Shown: piece by piece, positions 35,038-46,400 of the stretch
How positions within the stretch are numbered: position 1 is the first letter of the stretch
Layout: each line of letters opens with the position of its first letter
NCBI GenBank assembly: GCA_024516155.1
Contig: JAJJXM010000016.1
Coordinates: 558,001 to 622,000 of the forward strand
Length of the DNA stretch: 64,000 nt
Direction: 5' to 3'
DNA from: Pyronema omphalodes
Lineage: Eukaryota; Ascomycota; Pezizomycetes; Pezizales; Pyronemataceae
Made by a program: the position numbers and the translations under genes
The notes under the pieces: generated by a model
Database searches by the model: none
Seen by the model: the letters and a program-made list of their open reading frames with translations, nothing else
What the model was told of the DNA's origin: nothing

Positions 35038-36213
35038 ATGGAAGCTCCCACCATCGCCGCCCCGCCCAATACCACCACCTTAATCCTCGATTCTGTTCCA
35101 AAAGGTGTTCATGTCGGAATTGACTGCAGCTCCTTCTCCGCCACTGACAACTTCCGTGGTATAAAGCTCATCCCCGCCGGTCTGCACCACGTTTGGATCT
35201 CCAACACTCTCGGCCTCCGAAACGGCTTCTGGCTACAATGCACCACCGGTACCTACCACTACCACTACGACAGCTCCACCGAAGCCCTGGTCAAATCAGA
35301 TGAACCCTCCACCCTCACACCAGAGCTATGGAATCATGGATTAACATCCTACCGTCAGCGACTTCCCGGTGGTGAAGAAACACCCGCTTCTGATGCATGG
35401 CAGGGGATGATTTCCGGTATCACTCCGGAAGTGTTGACAAGAATCCTTGGCCAGGAATGGACAATGGAAACTACCTCAGCATCTGATGTGGAGGAGGATG
35501 ATACTCAGGACCTTCCATTGATGCCCGGAGAAGCTAGCGAGCATAAAATTCACTACTCACCGATAGATTTGAAAAGGACGTGGCCAACTGAAGCGATGGG
35601 AAGGGAAAGGACTGAGATGGCTAGAGATAGGAGCTGGGCTTTAAGTCAGGTTCCTGAGGCACTAGGGGAGTTGCAGATTGCTTTTGTGGCAGGGTTTTAT
35701 TTGGGGAACTTTGCGAGTGCGAGACAGTGGAGGAATATTGTGACGTTAGCTTTGACGAGCAGAAAGGCGATAGAGGATAAACAGGATTGGTTTATGGATT
35801 TCTTGGTAGTTCTGAGGAAACAAATTGAGGTGGTAATGGAGGATGATGGGGCAGGGTTTCTGGGTGATGAGGCGATGGAGGAGGTTAAAAAGTTGTTGAG
35901 GGTGTTTGGAAAGATGCTGAGAGAGGAGGAAGAGGAGAATCCTAGCAAGGGAAGAAAGGTCAGGATGGCATTTAAGTTTTTGGCAGAGTGGGCGTATACA
36001 AAGCTGGACTGGGTTCTAGATACTAGGGATATCCTTCGTAAAGGAACAGTCCAAACTGAAGAGGGAGATATACTCGAGGTTCAAGAAGAAGGACTCGACG
36101 AAGAGGAGGAAACCGGCGAATATGCACCAGCAGTAGTGATGATGAGCAGAAGTCCCTCCCCAGAGCCTATGCCGATAGTAGATGACGAAGAAGAGGATGA
36201 TCCTCGGTTTTAA
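35038..36213 (+). CDS. AAR2: AAR2, U5 snRNP assembly factor
   Basis: An intronless 391-residue AAR2-family protein. Aar2 binds Prp8 (RNase H and Jab1 domains) in a cytoplasmic U5 snRNP precursor and is later exchanged for Brr2. The N-terminal domain shows the family pattern ILDSVPKGVHVGIDCSSFSA then FRGIKLIPAGLHHVWIS and GFWLQCTTGTYHYHYD. The middle contains RTWPTEAMGRERTEMARDRS. The helical C-terminal domain has LGELQIAFVAGFYLGNFASA followed by RQWRNIVTLA. The last 50 residues are acidic with an SPSPEP patch, possibly phosphorylated. Length fits fungal homologues. It ends 84 bp from the convergent prefoldin gene. Confidence 0.92.
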   Translation: MEAPTIAAPPNTTTLILDSVPKGVHVGIDCSSFSATDNFRGIKLIPAGLHHVWISNTLGLRNGFWLQCTTGTYHYHYDSSTEALVKSDEPSTLTPELWNHGLTSYRQRLPGGEETPASDAWQGMISGITPEVLTRILGQEWTMETTSASDVEEDDTQDLPLMPGEASEHKIHYSPIDLKRTWPTEAMGRERTEMARDRSWALSQVPEALGELQIAFVAGFYLGNFASARQWRNIVTLALTSRKAIEDKQDWFMDFLVVLRKQIEVVMEDDGAGFLGDEAMEEVKKLLRVFGKMLREEEEENPSKGRKVRMAFKFLAEWAYTKLDWVLDTRDILRKGTVQTEEGDILEVQEEGLDEEEETGEYAPAVVMMSRSPSPEPMPIVDDEEEDDPRF

Positions 36214-36297
36214 GCGTATATTACATGAAATGTACTTGCTAGTATTGCAAATGTGTTTCCCATCCTTATGATATTCGTAATTCTCAATAGCACCCCC

Positions 36298-37015
36298 TTA
36301 TGCCTTGGCCAACTTTGCCTCCTCCTCCGCCTCAATCCTCTCCTTCCTCTTCAACGTAACATCATAGTTGTAAAGTCTCGCCGTGTTGACCTCCAGCGTC
36401 GTAATCTGCTGTCTCAAGAAATCGCGATCCTCGTTACAGTTTTTGAGAGTAGTCATAGCCGACTTGAGCTTTGTCTCCAAGAGCTCTTTTGCCTCCTCGA
36501 TAGGGTATGCCAACATGACGTTGGCACCCAACCACAAGTAAACCTCATCAAGCTTTCCCGGGACCTCGGCCTTAGCATAAAGGGTGTCGTGAAGCTCGTA
36601 GAGTGTCTCCAAAGGTTTGTCGCTATTCCGTTTCAATAAAAAGTTGACGGTATCAAGTGTCTTCCGAATATCGGGGATCTTCTCTTCCAAGCTCTGTGCG
36701 CGACGCTGCATGTTCAACTCCATGAATTGGTACTTACTTCTTTTGTCAGCTTTCCATCTCCGGAGGGTAAAGGTGTATGATAACGTACGCAATCATCTCC
36801 TGGAACTTTGCCAAGTTCTCCTCAATCTTAGTTCTATCGGGGACGAAGGCTTCGACATCTTCGACGAAGGGCGCGATGGGGATTCCGCGGGGGTTTGCTC
36901 TGTAACCAATATTATCGTCAGTTGATTCTGGGGCGTATAGTCTGAAGCTTAAAGCTAGAAGCTCCAGAATAGAAGAATGGAATAGGATAAGAGATACTTA
37001 CGTTACTTCTGCCAT
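36298..37015 (-). CDS. PAC10: Prefoldin subunit 3 (PAC10)
   Basis: Three exons (37002-37015, 36789-36899, 36298-36739), introns 102 and 49 bp, 188 residues. Prefoldin is a hexameric co-chaperone that captures unfolded tubulin and actin and passes them to CCT, whose CCT7 subunit is also in this window. Subunit 3 is one of the two alpha-type members. The sequence begins MAEVTANPRGIPIAPFVEDV, then KFQEMIASKYQFMELNMQRR, SLEEKIPDIRKTLDTVNFL, the beta-hairpin core KLDEVYLWLGANVMLAYPIE, and a C-terminal coiled coil ending TLKRKERIEAEEEAKLAKA. The 14-nt first exon is supported by a GTAAGT donor and the restored family N-terminus. It is divergent from the LETM1-domain gene. Confidence 0.95.
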
Positions 37016-37267
37016 TTCTGATGATGCCACGGTGATGCTATGTGATCGTGTCAAGGTATACCGGGGACCTCCGTGACGTGCCCCACCTACCTCCGCGCCA
37101 AGCGACAGAATAGACGAACCCTGCACCTCAGCACAGCAGCAGTTTATGGTGCAGCGGCCAGCCCAGCAGCAGCTAATTTCCGTTTCGCTAAATTCTAGGA
37201 AACTTACCCAGAAACCTAGGAAACTTAACCTCACGTCACCAACGCGCCTTTCACAACCACAAAAAAA
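37016..37267. promoter_or_regulatory. Divergent promoter of PAC10 and the LETM1-domain gene
   Basis: 252 bp between two divergent start codons. AGGAAACTTA appears twice about 20 bp apart (around 37197 and 37219). No known factor site is assigned. Confidence 0.5.
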
Positions 37268-38254
37268 ATGTCGACGATACGCACCAGCACACAATGCCTC
37301 CTGCGCTGTAATACCGCAAGAATTCCCCTCACCACCTCTCGCCTCGGCTACTCCCGTCTTCCAATCACCACCTACCCTCGTCTCTCTGCAACCAATCTCC
37401 CCGCCGCATCCTCCATCCTCCTCCGCTCCTTCTCCACCACCCACCCGCGTCTCTCCGCCCCCACCCCCACCCCCATTTCCCACCCCATCCCCAGCAGCAC
37501 GCACTCAACCGTCAACGGACCCCTCTCGACCATCCCAGCGCCGATCGTTCTCCCCGCACGAGACAGCAACACCTCCAGCATCTCGCACTATTTCACCGTC
37601 GGAAAGGCCTATATCCAATTCTTCAAATCCGGTCTAGGTTCAATCTGGGGCAACTACAAGCAACTTTCCTCCTTGGAAGCTCGTTACTCAGCCAACAAAT
37701 CCTATTCCTCGTTCACACGAACCGAATTCCAGCTTCTGATCAGAACCCGTCATGACATTAAGCGTATCCCAGCATTTGCGATAATTTTCCTACTCTGCGG
37801 AGAACTATCACCGTTGATCTTACCGTTTGTTCCAGGACTTGTTCCATACCCGTGCAGAATCCCAACGCAGCTAGAGAGACAGAGAAGGAAGATAAAGGAG
37901 CTTAGAGACGGGGAGTATATGAAGCAAAACCCGGATGTGGCGGTGGTTTTAGGTTTTAAGTCCTTGCTTGAGGGGTGGAAGAAGTATCAGTTGGATCGCC
38001 ATTTGAGGTATTTGGAGACGGATGATGGGTTGATTATTCAGGGAGGAGGCTTCAAGGCGCTGGATAGTGGGGAGGAATTGAAGATGGCCGCGGAGGAAAG
38101 GGGCATTTCAACCCATGGGAAATCGGAACATGAGATTAGAGGGTTGTTGCAGGATTGGGAAAGGGTTACGCAGCTTGCTGGGGGTGTGAAGAGGGAGATT
38201 TGGGGGGTTAAGCCGGAGGAATGGGGTAGGATGTTGAAGGAGGCGGGATTGTAA
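37268..38254 (+). CDS. Mitochondrial LETM1-domain protein
   Basis: Intronless, 328 residues. The first 60 residues are rich in Arg, Ser and Thr without acidic residues (MSTIRTSTQCLLRCNTARIP ... LLRSFSTTHPRLS), a clear mitochondrial presequence. The LETM1 ribosome-binding-like domain follows: SSFTRTEFQLLIRTRHDIKR (148-167), the membrane helix IPAFAIIFLLCGELSPLILP (167-186) and VPYPCRIPTQLERQRRKIKE. The C-terminal half is helical and ends KPEEWGRMLKEAGL. LETM1 proteins act in inner-membrane K+/H+ homeostasis and binding of mitochondrial ribosomes. This short form differs from full-length Mdm38/LETM1, lacking EF-hand and long coiled coil, so it is a separate fungal branch of less certain role. 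Confidence 0.85.
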   Translation: MSTIRTSTQCLLRCNTARIPLTTSRLGYSRLPITTYPRLSATNLPAASSILLRSFSTTHPRLSAPTPTPISHPIPSSTHSTVNGPLSTIPAPIVLPARDSNTSSISHYFTVGKAYIQFFKSGLGSIWGNYKQLSSLEARYSANKSYSSFTRTEFQLLIRTRHDIKRIPAFAIIFLLCGELSPLILPFVPGLVPYPCRIPTQLERQRRKIKELRDGEYMKQNPDVAVVLGFKSLLEGWKKYQLDRHLRYLETDDGLIIQGGGFKALDSGEELKMAAEERGISTHGKSEHEIRGLLQDWERVTQLAGGVKREIWGVKPEEWGRMLKEAGL

Positions 38255-39680
38255 AAAGTTCGGTGATGTTATGATGATGATGGTGGAAAAATAGAAGCAT
38301 ATAAGCATACGAGGATACAAGGATGCAAGGATGCAAAAGGTAAGAACGGAAACGATATATTTGGATTTCGATATATATATTTGGACTTCGGTATATATAT
38401 AAAACAATGCATAAAAACAACAACAACATAAAAAAAAACCAAAAGAATTAAGATGTATAGATATAGATACGTCATGACTGTATTATTAGATTTAAAATTT
38501 GGGAAATTTTTCTCTTTTCTTCCTTTCTCTTTTCTTTCTTTCTTTCGTTATTTCTGTCTTCCTTTCTTTCTTCTTTATTCCGTTGTGTTTTTTTTTGTTA
38601 TGTTTTTTTTTTTTTGTTATGTTTTTTTTTTGTTATGTTACTGTTTTTTTTGCATGTTTCTGTTTAAATTCGCAAGAACATAATATAACATGATAGATCA
38701 GTTAAGTTAAGTTAAGTTAAACAGACCAAAAACCCAAAAACCCAAAAAACCAAAAACCAAAAACCAAAAACCAAAAACCACAAAACCACAAAACCACAAA
38801 CCACAAACCATAAAAAAAATCCTCCATGATAAACAGAAACAGAAACAGAAACAGAAACAGAAACAGAAACAGAAACAGAAACAGAAACAGAAACAGAAAC
38901 AGAAACAGAAACAGAAACAGAAACAGAAACAGAAACAGAAACAGAAACAGAAACAGAAACAGAAACAGAAACAGAAACAGAAACAAAAACAGAAACAAAA
39001 ACAGAAACAAAAACAAAAACAAAAATAGTAATAAACCCAAACCCCTTCCAGAGTCCCCAATCTATTATCCCAAAAAATCCTTATTCCTTCTCTTCTCAAT
39101 TGAGCCCCGCCCCCAATTTGTTTCGTGTATTCATTTATAAACCATTCACAAACCGTAGCTACCACTTACCAATTTTTTAGTATCCTAGTACCATATCTGA
39201 CCTGACATCAACCTGCAACCCGTCTTCTTGATATCAACTACCGTATGTAACTAATTTATCAAAACTGAGATACTGAGATACGTAGGATTATGAGAAGCCA
39301 AAGAGTTCAAGGGCCTAAGGATGATGATGGAGGTTTTTTATTGTATTAGAGTTATGTGTGATAAAATAAAACGAAACAAGCAAAGCCAGACAAAAGCAAG
39401 TTTAACGAACTAAAGTAACTGCGGAGAGATAACTTTATAGGAAAACTTAATAAGATAACTTTATAGGAAAACTTCAGAAAGACAACTTCAGAAAGACAAC
39501 TTCAGAAAGATAACTTCAGAAAGACAACTTAACAAGACAACTTAACAAGATAGCTGAAACATACCACAACTTGAAGAAACATGAAAAAAAAACATGAAAA
39601 AAAAGACATCAAATATTCTCTCCCCAATCCCCAGTTACTTCCCTCCATTCATTTAACTTTAACGTTTCAGATCACTAAGC
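38255..39680. other. Simple-repeat-rich intergenic stretch
   Basis: No gene. It holds T-rich (TTTTTTTGTTATG)n-like sequence (38515-38650), TTAAG repeats (38700-38720), CCAAAAA-type repeats (38725-38810), the hexanucleotide array annotated separately, and ACTTCAGAAAGACA-type repeats (39425-39555). Open frames with alternating residues are artefacts of these repeats. Confidence 0.7.
38831..39025. repeat. AAACAG hexanucleotide array, about 32 copies
   Basis: A nearly perfect tandem array of AAACAG. The last copies degenerate to AAACAA. It reads as Phe-Leu or Asn-Arg dipeptide runs in translation. Confidence 0.95.
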
Positions 39681-39803
39681 TTATCTCCGGTCTTCTTTGC
39701 AGGACAACTCACACGATCCACCACAGTGATAGCAACAACACCCCAACGCCGACTTTCACGACGACCTATGACAACCACTAGTGTTCCAGTATCATCCCTC
39801 ATG
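39681..39803 (-). pseudogene. In-frame continuation of the copia Gag beyond stop codons
   Basis: Reading on in the Gag frame past the TAG at 39804-39806 gives two TGA stops and then GCCCYHCGGSCELSCKEDRR before TAA at 39681-39683. The Cys/His spacing at the start of this piece resembles a second zinc knuckle. Confidence 0.5.
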
Positions 39804-40538
39804 CTAATTGCGACGTCTCTTTCTGTTCCTATTTCCACTCCAGCAGTCCGTAGTTTCATGGGTACCGGAGTTACAATGAGAACACCAGCGGCCATCATTC
39901 CTGCAATGATTATTCGACCTGAGGAACCTTTCATGTTTCAATATTTCAGTCATCATTTCCGACGCCGTAAGATGCTCCTTGAACAACAACGTTTCCCAAA
40001 GCATATTCCACGAATCCGGTAGGTGTGCAAGAATCTTACAAATAAACATTTCATCACTTATCTGCAATTCCGAGTCCTTAAGTTGATTTTCAATCCGCAG
40101 CAAACCGGAAACCCAGTCTGAGATAGTAAATTCCTTCCCGTTCTCCTGAACCGGGCGACTATTTTGGAAATCCCGAAAGAGAAGTTTTCTTCCACGGGGT
40201 GTTTTGGATTTATCAAAAGCATTCGATAAAACCTCCCACATTTCAATTCCATCCATATCGGCGTTTAAAAAGATTTGAACCGCAGGAGTACAGGCTTGGT
40301 AAATGAAAGCTGTGGCGCGTTCTAGTCGGCTATTCCAGTTATTGAGTTGAGTTTGTGATGATGATGATGATGTGGGTGCTGCTTCTGGACGTGGTTCTAT
40401 TTTAGTGATGATTGACCACCCATCTAATTCCTGGAGGCGAAAGAACATGCTTTTGCTCCAGAGGAAGTAGTTTTCACCTGTTAACTTTGGAAAATTGCAG
40501 CTATTGAGGTATTCGAAGATATCGGGTGAGGAACTCAT
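39804..40538 (-). CDS. Orphan Ty1/copia-type Gag polyprotein, truncated remnant
   Basis: A 244-residue Gag of the UBN2/DUF4219 type found in Ty1/copia retrotransposons. The N-terminus has PKLTGENYFLWSKSM and LDGWSIITKI. The capsid-like middle has FDKSKTPRGRKLLFRDFQNS, NQLKDSELQISDEMFICKIL and AHLPDSWNMLWETLLF. It ends with a CCHC zinc knuckle, CSHCNSGTHETTDC, and a basic tail. The frame stops with TAG, but in the same frame, after two more stops, a second knuckle-like CYHCGGSCELSC is found at about 39699-39734. The original Gag was therefore longer. No protease, integrase, reverse transcriptase or flanking LTR is visible within several kb. It is most likely a relic; retention of a 244-codon open frame leaves room for domestication. 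Confidence 0.8.
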   Translation of the reverse strand: MSSSPDIFEYLNSCNFPKLTGENYFLWSKSMFFRLQELDGWSIITKIEPRPEAAPTSSSSSQTQLNNWNSRLERATAFIYQACTPAVQIFLNADMDGIEMWEVLSNAFDKSKTPRGRKLLFRDFQNSRPVQENGKEFTISDWVSGLLRIENQLKDSELQISDEMFICKILAHLPDSWNMLWETLLFKEHLTASEMMTEILKHERFLRSNNHCRNDGRWCSHCNSGTHETTDCWSGNRNRKRRRN

Positions 40539-41980
40539 GGTTGTTGTAACTGTAGCGAAAGAGAGCTCCTGATTTAGATAAATGAAGGCAAGACAGTGGG
40601 GGAGGGGGGGGATAAGAAGTGAGTTCAGACGAGAAGAATGTCGGTAGTCGGTAGGAACAATGGTGGGGTCGGGATTAACAATTGAAAGGTCAAAGGCCCA
40701 GAAGTTGGAACAAGTGAAAAGATGGAGGTGGAGGTGGATATGTGGATATGTGAATATGTGAATACGATATTATTCAGTAAAGAACGCAGCAGATCAATTA
40801 CATCTAGCAACTAGCAACTAGCAACTAGCGGCATCCTCCATATCCATATCCATATCCATATCCATGTCTTAGTCACTTGGTATGAAAGATATAGCCTGCT
40901 AGCTTTAAGAGACGGGTGATAATTTAGTTGCTTATGAATATGCTCTTGTCCCTGTCCTTTATCTTTTTATCTTCCCGTCCTGAATGTATTTAACCGCCGT
41001 TTGCATCAAGCTGAATTTTACTTTACCTTTTCCCATTCCCTCCAAGTTTCCAATCCAGACACCTACTTTTGAGTCTTGACACTTTGACTTTAACTTGGTC
41101 TTAGGCGTAATTCAGCAGTAAATTCAATTTAGACAATAAAAACATCACCCCCAAGTATTCCACCCGCTGTTGAAGGTCGCCTAGCCGAGTTCCGGTGTCT
41201 TAGCCTTCCTTAGGGCATACGTGACTGGCGTGCGCCGTATGGAGGTGGATTTTCCACATTGAGTATATCTCCCTCTGTTCACGCATAGAGCTAGATCACT
41301 ACATATGGTTCTCAATGAATAAACTCTTCCCTCTCCATCTTTCTCCCGTATTCCTATTTCACACCCGCAAAGTCACTTCCGATATCGCCCCTAGATATCA
41401 GCTACAAACATTACGAAATAAATAACCAATGGAACAACGCTTTATTGAGGTTGAGAATTAAGATGAAGGAAGTAGATAGTAGCTACGTGTAGATATAAAC
41501 ACGGCTCATTGCTCATTACTCACCGCACATGGTAGAGACCCTAAATCAAAATCAAAATCTATATATCGTATGTCATCATCAAACATAGCTCATAGCCCAT
41601 AGCCGATAGCCCATAACCTATATCCTAAGCCAAGCCAAGCCAAGCCAAGCCAAGCCAAGCCAAGCAAATCACAAAATAAATAACGATCCCAAGTATAGCA
41701 CTAAAACAAAACCTAATGACGCTGTTGAGGGCGAAGCTACGAAGCCTCGTTAAAAGGATGTGAGTCTGTGACTGAAATGCGGGTTTCTGGAGTTTCCGGA
41801 GTTTCCGAATTTATATAAAGCGATGAGTACGGGGAGATAGTGAGATTTTAGATATAGATGAATAGATTGTAGATGAATAGATATTTAATATTTCTTATTT
41901 CTTATTTAATATTTCCTTCAATTCAAGGCGATGGTAAATATTTACAACCCAGTTCAAAATTTCAAATATCTTCGCTATAG

Positions 41981-42174
41981 GGAATAAGGAATAAGGAATA
42001 AGGAATAAGGAATAAGGAATAAGGAATAAGGAATAAGGAATAAGGAATAAGGAATAAGGAATAAGGAATAAGGAATAAGGAATAAGGAATAAGGAATAAG
42101 GAATAAGGAATAAGGAATAAGGAATAAGGAATAATGAATAAGGAATAATGAATAAGGAATAAGGAATAAGGAAT
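41981..42174. repeat. GGAATAA heptanucleotide array, about 27 copies
   Basis: A tandem array of GGAATAA with a few GAATAAT variants toward the right end. Confidence 0.95.
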
Positions 42175-42236
42175 TTGATGATATGATATTGATTCCCGTG
42201 GGGCGTGAAGATATTATTGCTATGTATGTACTTAGC

Positions 42237-42287
42237 TATGTATGTATGTATGTATGTATGTATGTATGTATGTATGTATGTATGTAG
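42237..42287. repeat. TATG tetranucleotide array
   Basis: About 12 perfect TATG copies. Confidence 0.95.
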
Positions 42288-43431
42288 GTGGATAATGGAT
42301 TTATAAATAACAATTGCTAATACATAAACCTATTCAAGTTCTTCAAGTTCTCACATGCAGGTCTTATTCAAAGATTCTGTAATATAATTCCTGATACGTA
42401 GCAAAGAGAATTCACGGAGGTATGGAGATACATATGGTAATATGTAAGTAAGGCTTCACTGATATTTCTTAAAGAAGAAGAAGAAAAGAAACAAAAAAAA
42501 AAAAAAAAAAAAAAAACAGAAGAAAGAGTCAATCCATACTCCAAATTCCACAGACGATAAGTCAGCGAGTTGCAACCAAAAAGCACACATGCATAAACAC
42601 AGTTATAGTCATAGCCAGTCACAATCACATTCACAGTCACATTCACATCCACAATCACATTCACAGTATAAAAGATCCCATTCCACAATATCATTCCACA
42701 ATACCATTTCACATTCCATTTCATAACCACCACTAATAAACACGATATCCCATTCCCCATTCCCCCATTCCCCCATTCTTCTCTTTACAATACCCCAAAT
42801 CCACAATTCCCAATCCACAAATTCAGTCTTCACAATTTCCTCCCACCCATAACATTTCAGCATATCCATTTCTAGCATACTATTTCCAATTCCTTTCAAA
42901 TTTCAACTTTATAAAAGCTAAAAGCTAAGATCTCAAAGCTATACCACCAGCTACCAGCTACAATACCAGGAAAGCGCAAAAGGCGCAAAAGAAATCGATA
43001 CAAAATGCAAAAACGTGGATCAAGAAAAACCAATGCAGCACAAAAAAAAAGATATATATAAAAAAAACAGAAACAGATGAAAAAGAAAAAAGAGAAGAAG
43101 AAAAAAAGAAAAGAAAAAGAAAAACGCCAAGTACGCCCAATAGAAATGAATATATATATAAAAAAAGAGTAATTTTTAGAAGAGAAAGAAAGAGAAAGAA
43201 AGAAAGAAAGAAGAAAATATCGAAGCAAAAGAAAAGAAAAAAGTATAGCAGCAAGAAAAAACAAAACAGTAGCAAGAAAAAAAAAGAAAACTTTTTGTCC
43301 CCATAACAAAAAAACAAAAAAACAAAAACACGACCAGAAATCGAGATGGAAAAAAAAAATCAAATCAAATCATAACAAACTGTCGTTCAAGCGTTTTTTC
43401 CCAATACAGATGACAGAAGGCATTGCCCATA

Positions 43432-46400
43432 TTAAGCCTGTTTCCATTTCGCCAACGTTTCCATAATATTCCCAATCTGTGCAGGATTTGGTTGTTGCTG
43501 CATCTGCTGTTCATTACCCATACCCTGCTGTTCATGTTGCTGCTGATGTTGTTGCTGTTGCTGCTGCTGTTGCTGACTTGCCAATTTTTGACTTGCCTGT
43601 CCCAACAGCGCTGCTAATCCCGCTTGTCCTCCAAAGGCAGATAATCCGTTATTCATCTGCTGATGTTGAGGAGGGGGAGGTGGTGGTTGATATTGCTGCT
43701 GTGGCTGTTGCGGCGGAGGGACGGCAGGGCGCCCAGCTAACAACGCTGCTAGGTCTGCCCCAAGCTGAGGTTGGGGAGGAGGTGCGAATCTAGCTTGCGT
43801 CTGCGGCTGCGGCTGTTGCTGCTGGTTCAAGCTGGCTAAAAGGGCTTGGAGGGAAGCAGGGTCTAGGTTACCAAACACACTTGCAATCCCGGGGATAGCA
43901 GCAAGGGCAGCAAGGGAGGTGAGAGCTTGTGGTGTAGGTTGTGCGGGAGGTGCGGCAGGGGGAGCACCATAACCATACTGAGCTACTGGAGGGGGAACAG
44001 GGGGAGGCTGCTGGCGAGCTTGTTGAGCTTGGATATGTTGCTGCTGGCTGGCTTTTGCTTGGAAGACCAACTCGGCGGCGATGGAAGGATCGAGGTTATC
44101 GTATTCTACATTTGTTAGAAGATCAAACCGGCATACGAAAAAATTAATAGCTTACGAGAATACAAGGCTTCGCCTTCGTCGCGGCGGTCAAAGACTTGGA
44201 TGGAGATTTTACTGGCGGTTTGCATTTGGCGATTAAGGAAAACCACAGCTTGAACTCCTTCCAATACCTGTCGCTTCACTACAGAGGACATTTGCAGGCG
44301 GGGGTTGAGGAAGAGCATATCAACCTTCAAGTGACGAACCTTGAAGGCATTCTCGACCCACCAGATAAAATTCCTAATCCTGTCAGTAAACGGCGAACCA
44401 ACAACACCAATCCAAGCATACCTATCGAGCTCATCGCAGACGAGAATTTGCACCTCAGGAACCTGATCAGGGGCTCTTCGTGGTAACGGGACATCATCCT
44501 CAGGGCTTCGACTCCTTGATCGCTGACGATATCTAGCCGGGGGTGATCTCGATCGGGAACGTCTGCCGGGGCGGTAATCGTCGCGTGAACGGGGTGGTGG
44601 GGATCTTCTACGAGAACCATAGTCGTCGCGATCTCTGCGATCGCGCAACTCTCTATCGGATGGTGGGGGACCACGGTATCGGTCGACTTCTCTCGGCGCT
44701 GGATTACTGTTACGATACGAATTTCCATTATGGCGGGGTGAACTACCACCACGGTTGTAATCCGGGGAACGGGAACGACGCGTCCGTGCGGAAGAAGCTT
44801 CGGTTGAGGTTCTTGCACTTGATCCGGTATTTCTCTGGGGCTTTGAAATCTCAAGGTCTAGATAAGGACAGGTCGGGTTAGAATATGGTATCTACAATGT
44901 CTCACCAACGCCTGCTTCTCGTCGGTAGTTGGAGTCTTACGCATTTTACGGCCTCTCACGGAAGATCCCTGCTCGTGTCGAAGCGCGGCGGCACAAGACT
45001 CTGAGGTCAGGAATTGGACAAAACCATATGCTTGCTTAATGGAAATCTGGGCAAGACGACCATGCTTGATAAATAACCGGAACAAATCACGTTTAGTAAC
45101 TTTTTCGGTGGGTAAATTTCCTAAATGGGCACGAACCCGTAAGTTATATGCATTTCACGCGTGGAGGCTGATAACGTCGATAACACCAAATTCGCACCGG
45201 CAAAGACAAGGGAATGATTAACTGGGATGGGATTCGAGGGCAATGGGTGGGTAGCTGCGCACCAATGAATAAACGAGAGCCATTTGGAAATCTATCCCAT
45301 TGGCCCTGGGTCACATAATCACGTTCGTCCTGTAGGAACTTGGTGAAGGCTTCTTCCTCCTCGGCGGTAAAGGGGCGAGAATCTTCTTCATCCTCGTCCT
45401 CAGAGGCAGAGTTCGCTTGTTGTTGTTTGTGCTGGGCGAAGTTGGGAGGGGGAGGGAGCGAGGCTGGATAGCCCGCTGCTGGATGACCGGGCACCGACGA
45501 AGATACAACTGGCACGGGCGGAAGTGGGTGGTTTGTCGGCTGTGGAAGACTTGGGAGGCTTGGAGGGAGAGTCTGAGTACGTGTCTGGACGGGAGACTGT
45601 GATGCGGGGGCTTGCACCGATGGAGGAGCACTGCTTGTGGTAGTAGCAGAGGTCCCATTTGGCTGTGGTGTGTGGGATGCTGAAGGCAAGTGCTGAGGCA
45701 CGGTGGGAGTTGCGGAAGGCGCAAGCTTGGTCAACAACGCCTGCAAATCCACAGTGCTGGGCAAATTATTGGGAACAGTGGGTGGTTTGGGAAGGCCGAC
45801 GGTGGCAGTAGTAATGGTAGCACTGTTTGCGGGTTTTGCGGGTACCACGGCGGCTCCGTTGGTTTGAGCTGATGGAGATTCAACGGACCCATTACCAGCG
45901 GATACTTCACCATGCCCAACTTGATTGAAATGAGAAGAGCCATCCATGACGGGATACAACATTTGGGGAACGGTCAACGCGTCCTGGGAGGGATTTTGTG
46001 GTGGTGGTGATGTTGAGGGTTGGTGTTGCTGGGCGTGAGATGGAGGCGAAGAACAATGTTGTTGTTGTTGCTGAAGGAGGAGCTTCTGCTGCTGCATCAG
46101 TGCCTCCAATGAAGCCTGGTTCACACTAGCTGCACCGTTGGCAGTCTCGGGTGGAACAGGAGAGGAAGAAGTATGGGCATCAGAGTAGTTAATAGCAAGC
46201 TCCATTTGGTTTTTCAACACCGGGGGTTCGGCAAGGTGGACAGGACGAGGTGAAACGGGAGAAAGTCTTTGCCTTTTCTCGATGCCGTTGGTTGCCAAAG
46301 ACTCCTGCTGCAGCTGGAGATCGACAGCTGACGAGGGATACAGAGAGGCGTTGGAGGCGTGTGAGAGAATGGATGAGACGGTGGTAGTGGGTGAAGGTGG

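Larger units (their letters stand above)
40539..43431. other. Microsatellite-rich gene-free stretch
   Basis: About 2.9 kb without a recognisable gene. It contains ATATCC repeats (40837-40863), CTAGCAA repeats (40803-40828), CAAGC pentamers (41626-41665), the GGAATAA and TATG arrays annotated separately, an A23 run (about 42493-42517), TCACATTCACA repeats (42620-42670) and a purine-rich, A-rich stretch (43040-43360). Long minus-strand open frames here are low-complexity artefacts. Confidence 0.7.

Noticed and set aside
38707..39165. Long open frames of alternating Phe-Leu/Phe-Cys or Asn-Arg
   Set aside because: Pure translation of the AAACAG hexanucleotide array.
42896..43363. 155-codon Phe/Ser-rich minus-strand frame
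   Set aside because: Translation of an A-rich purine tract; no start context or family.
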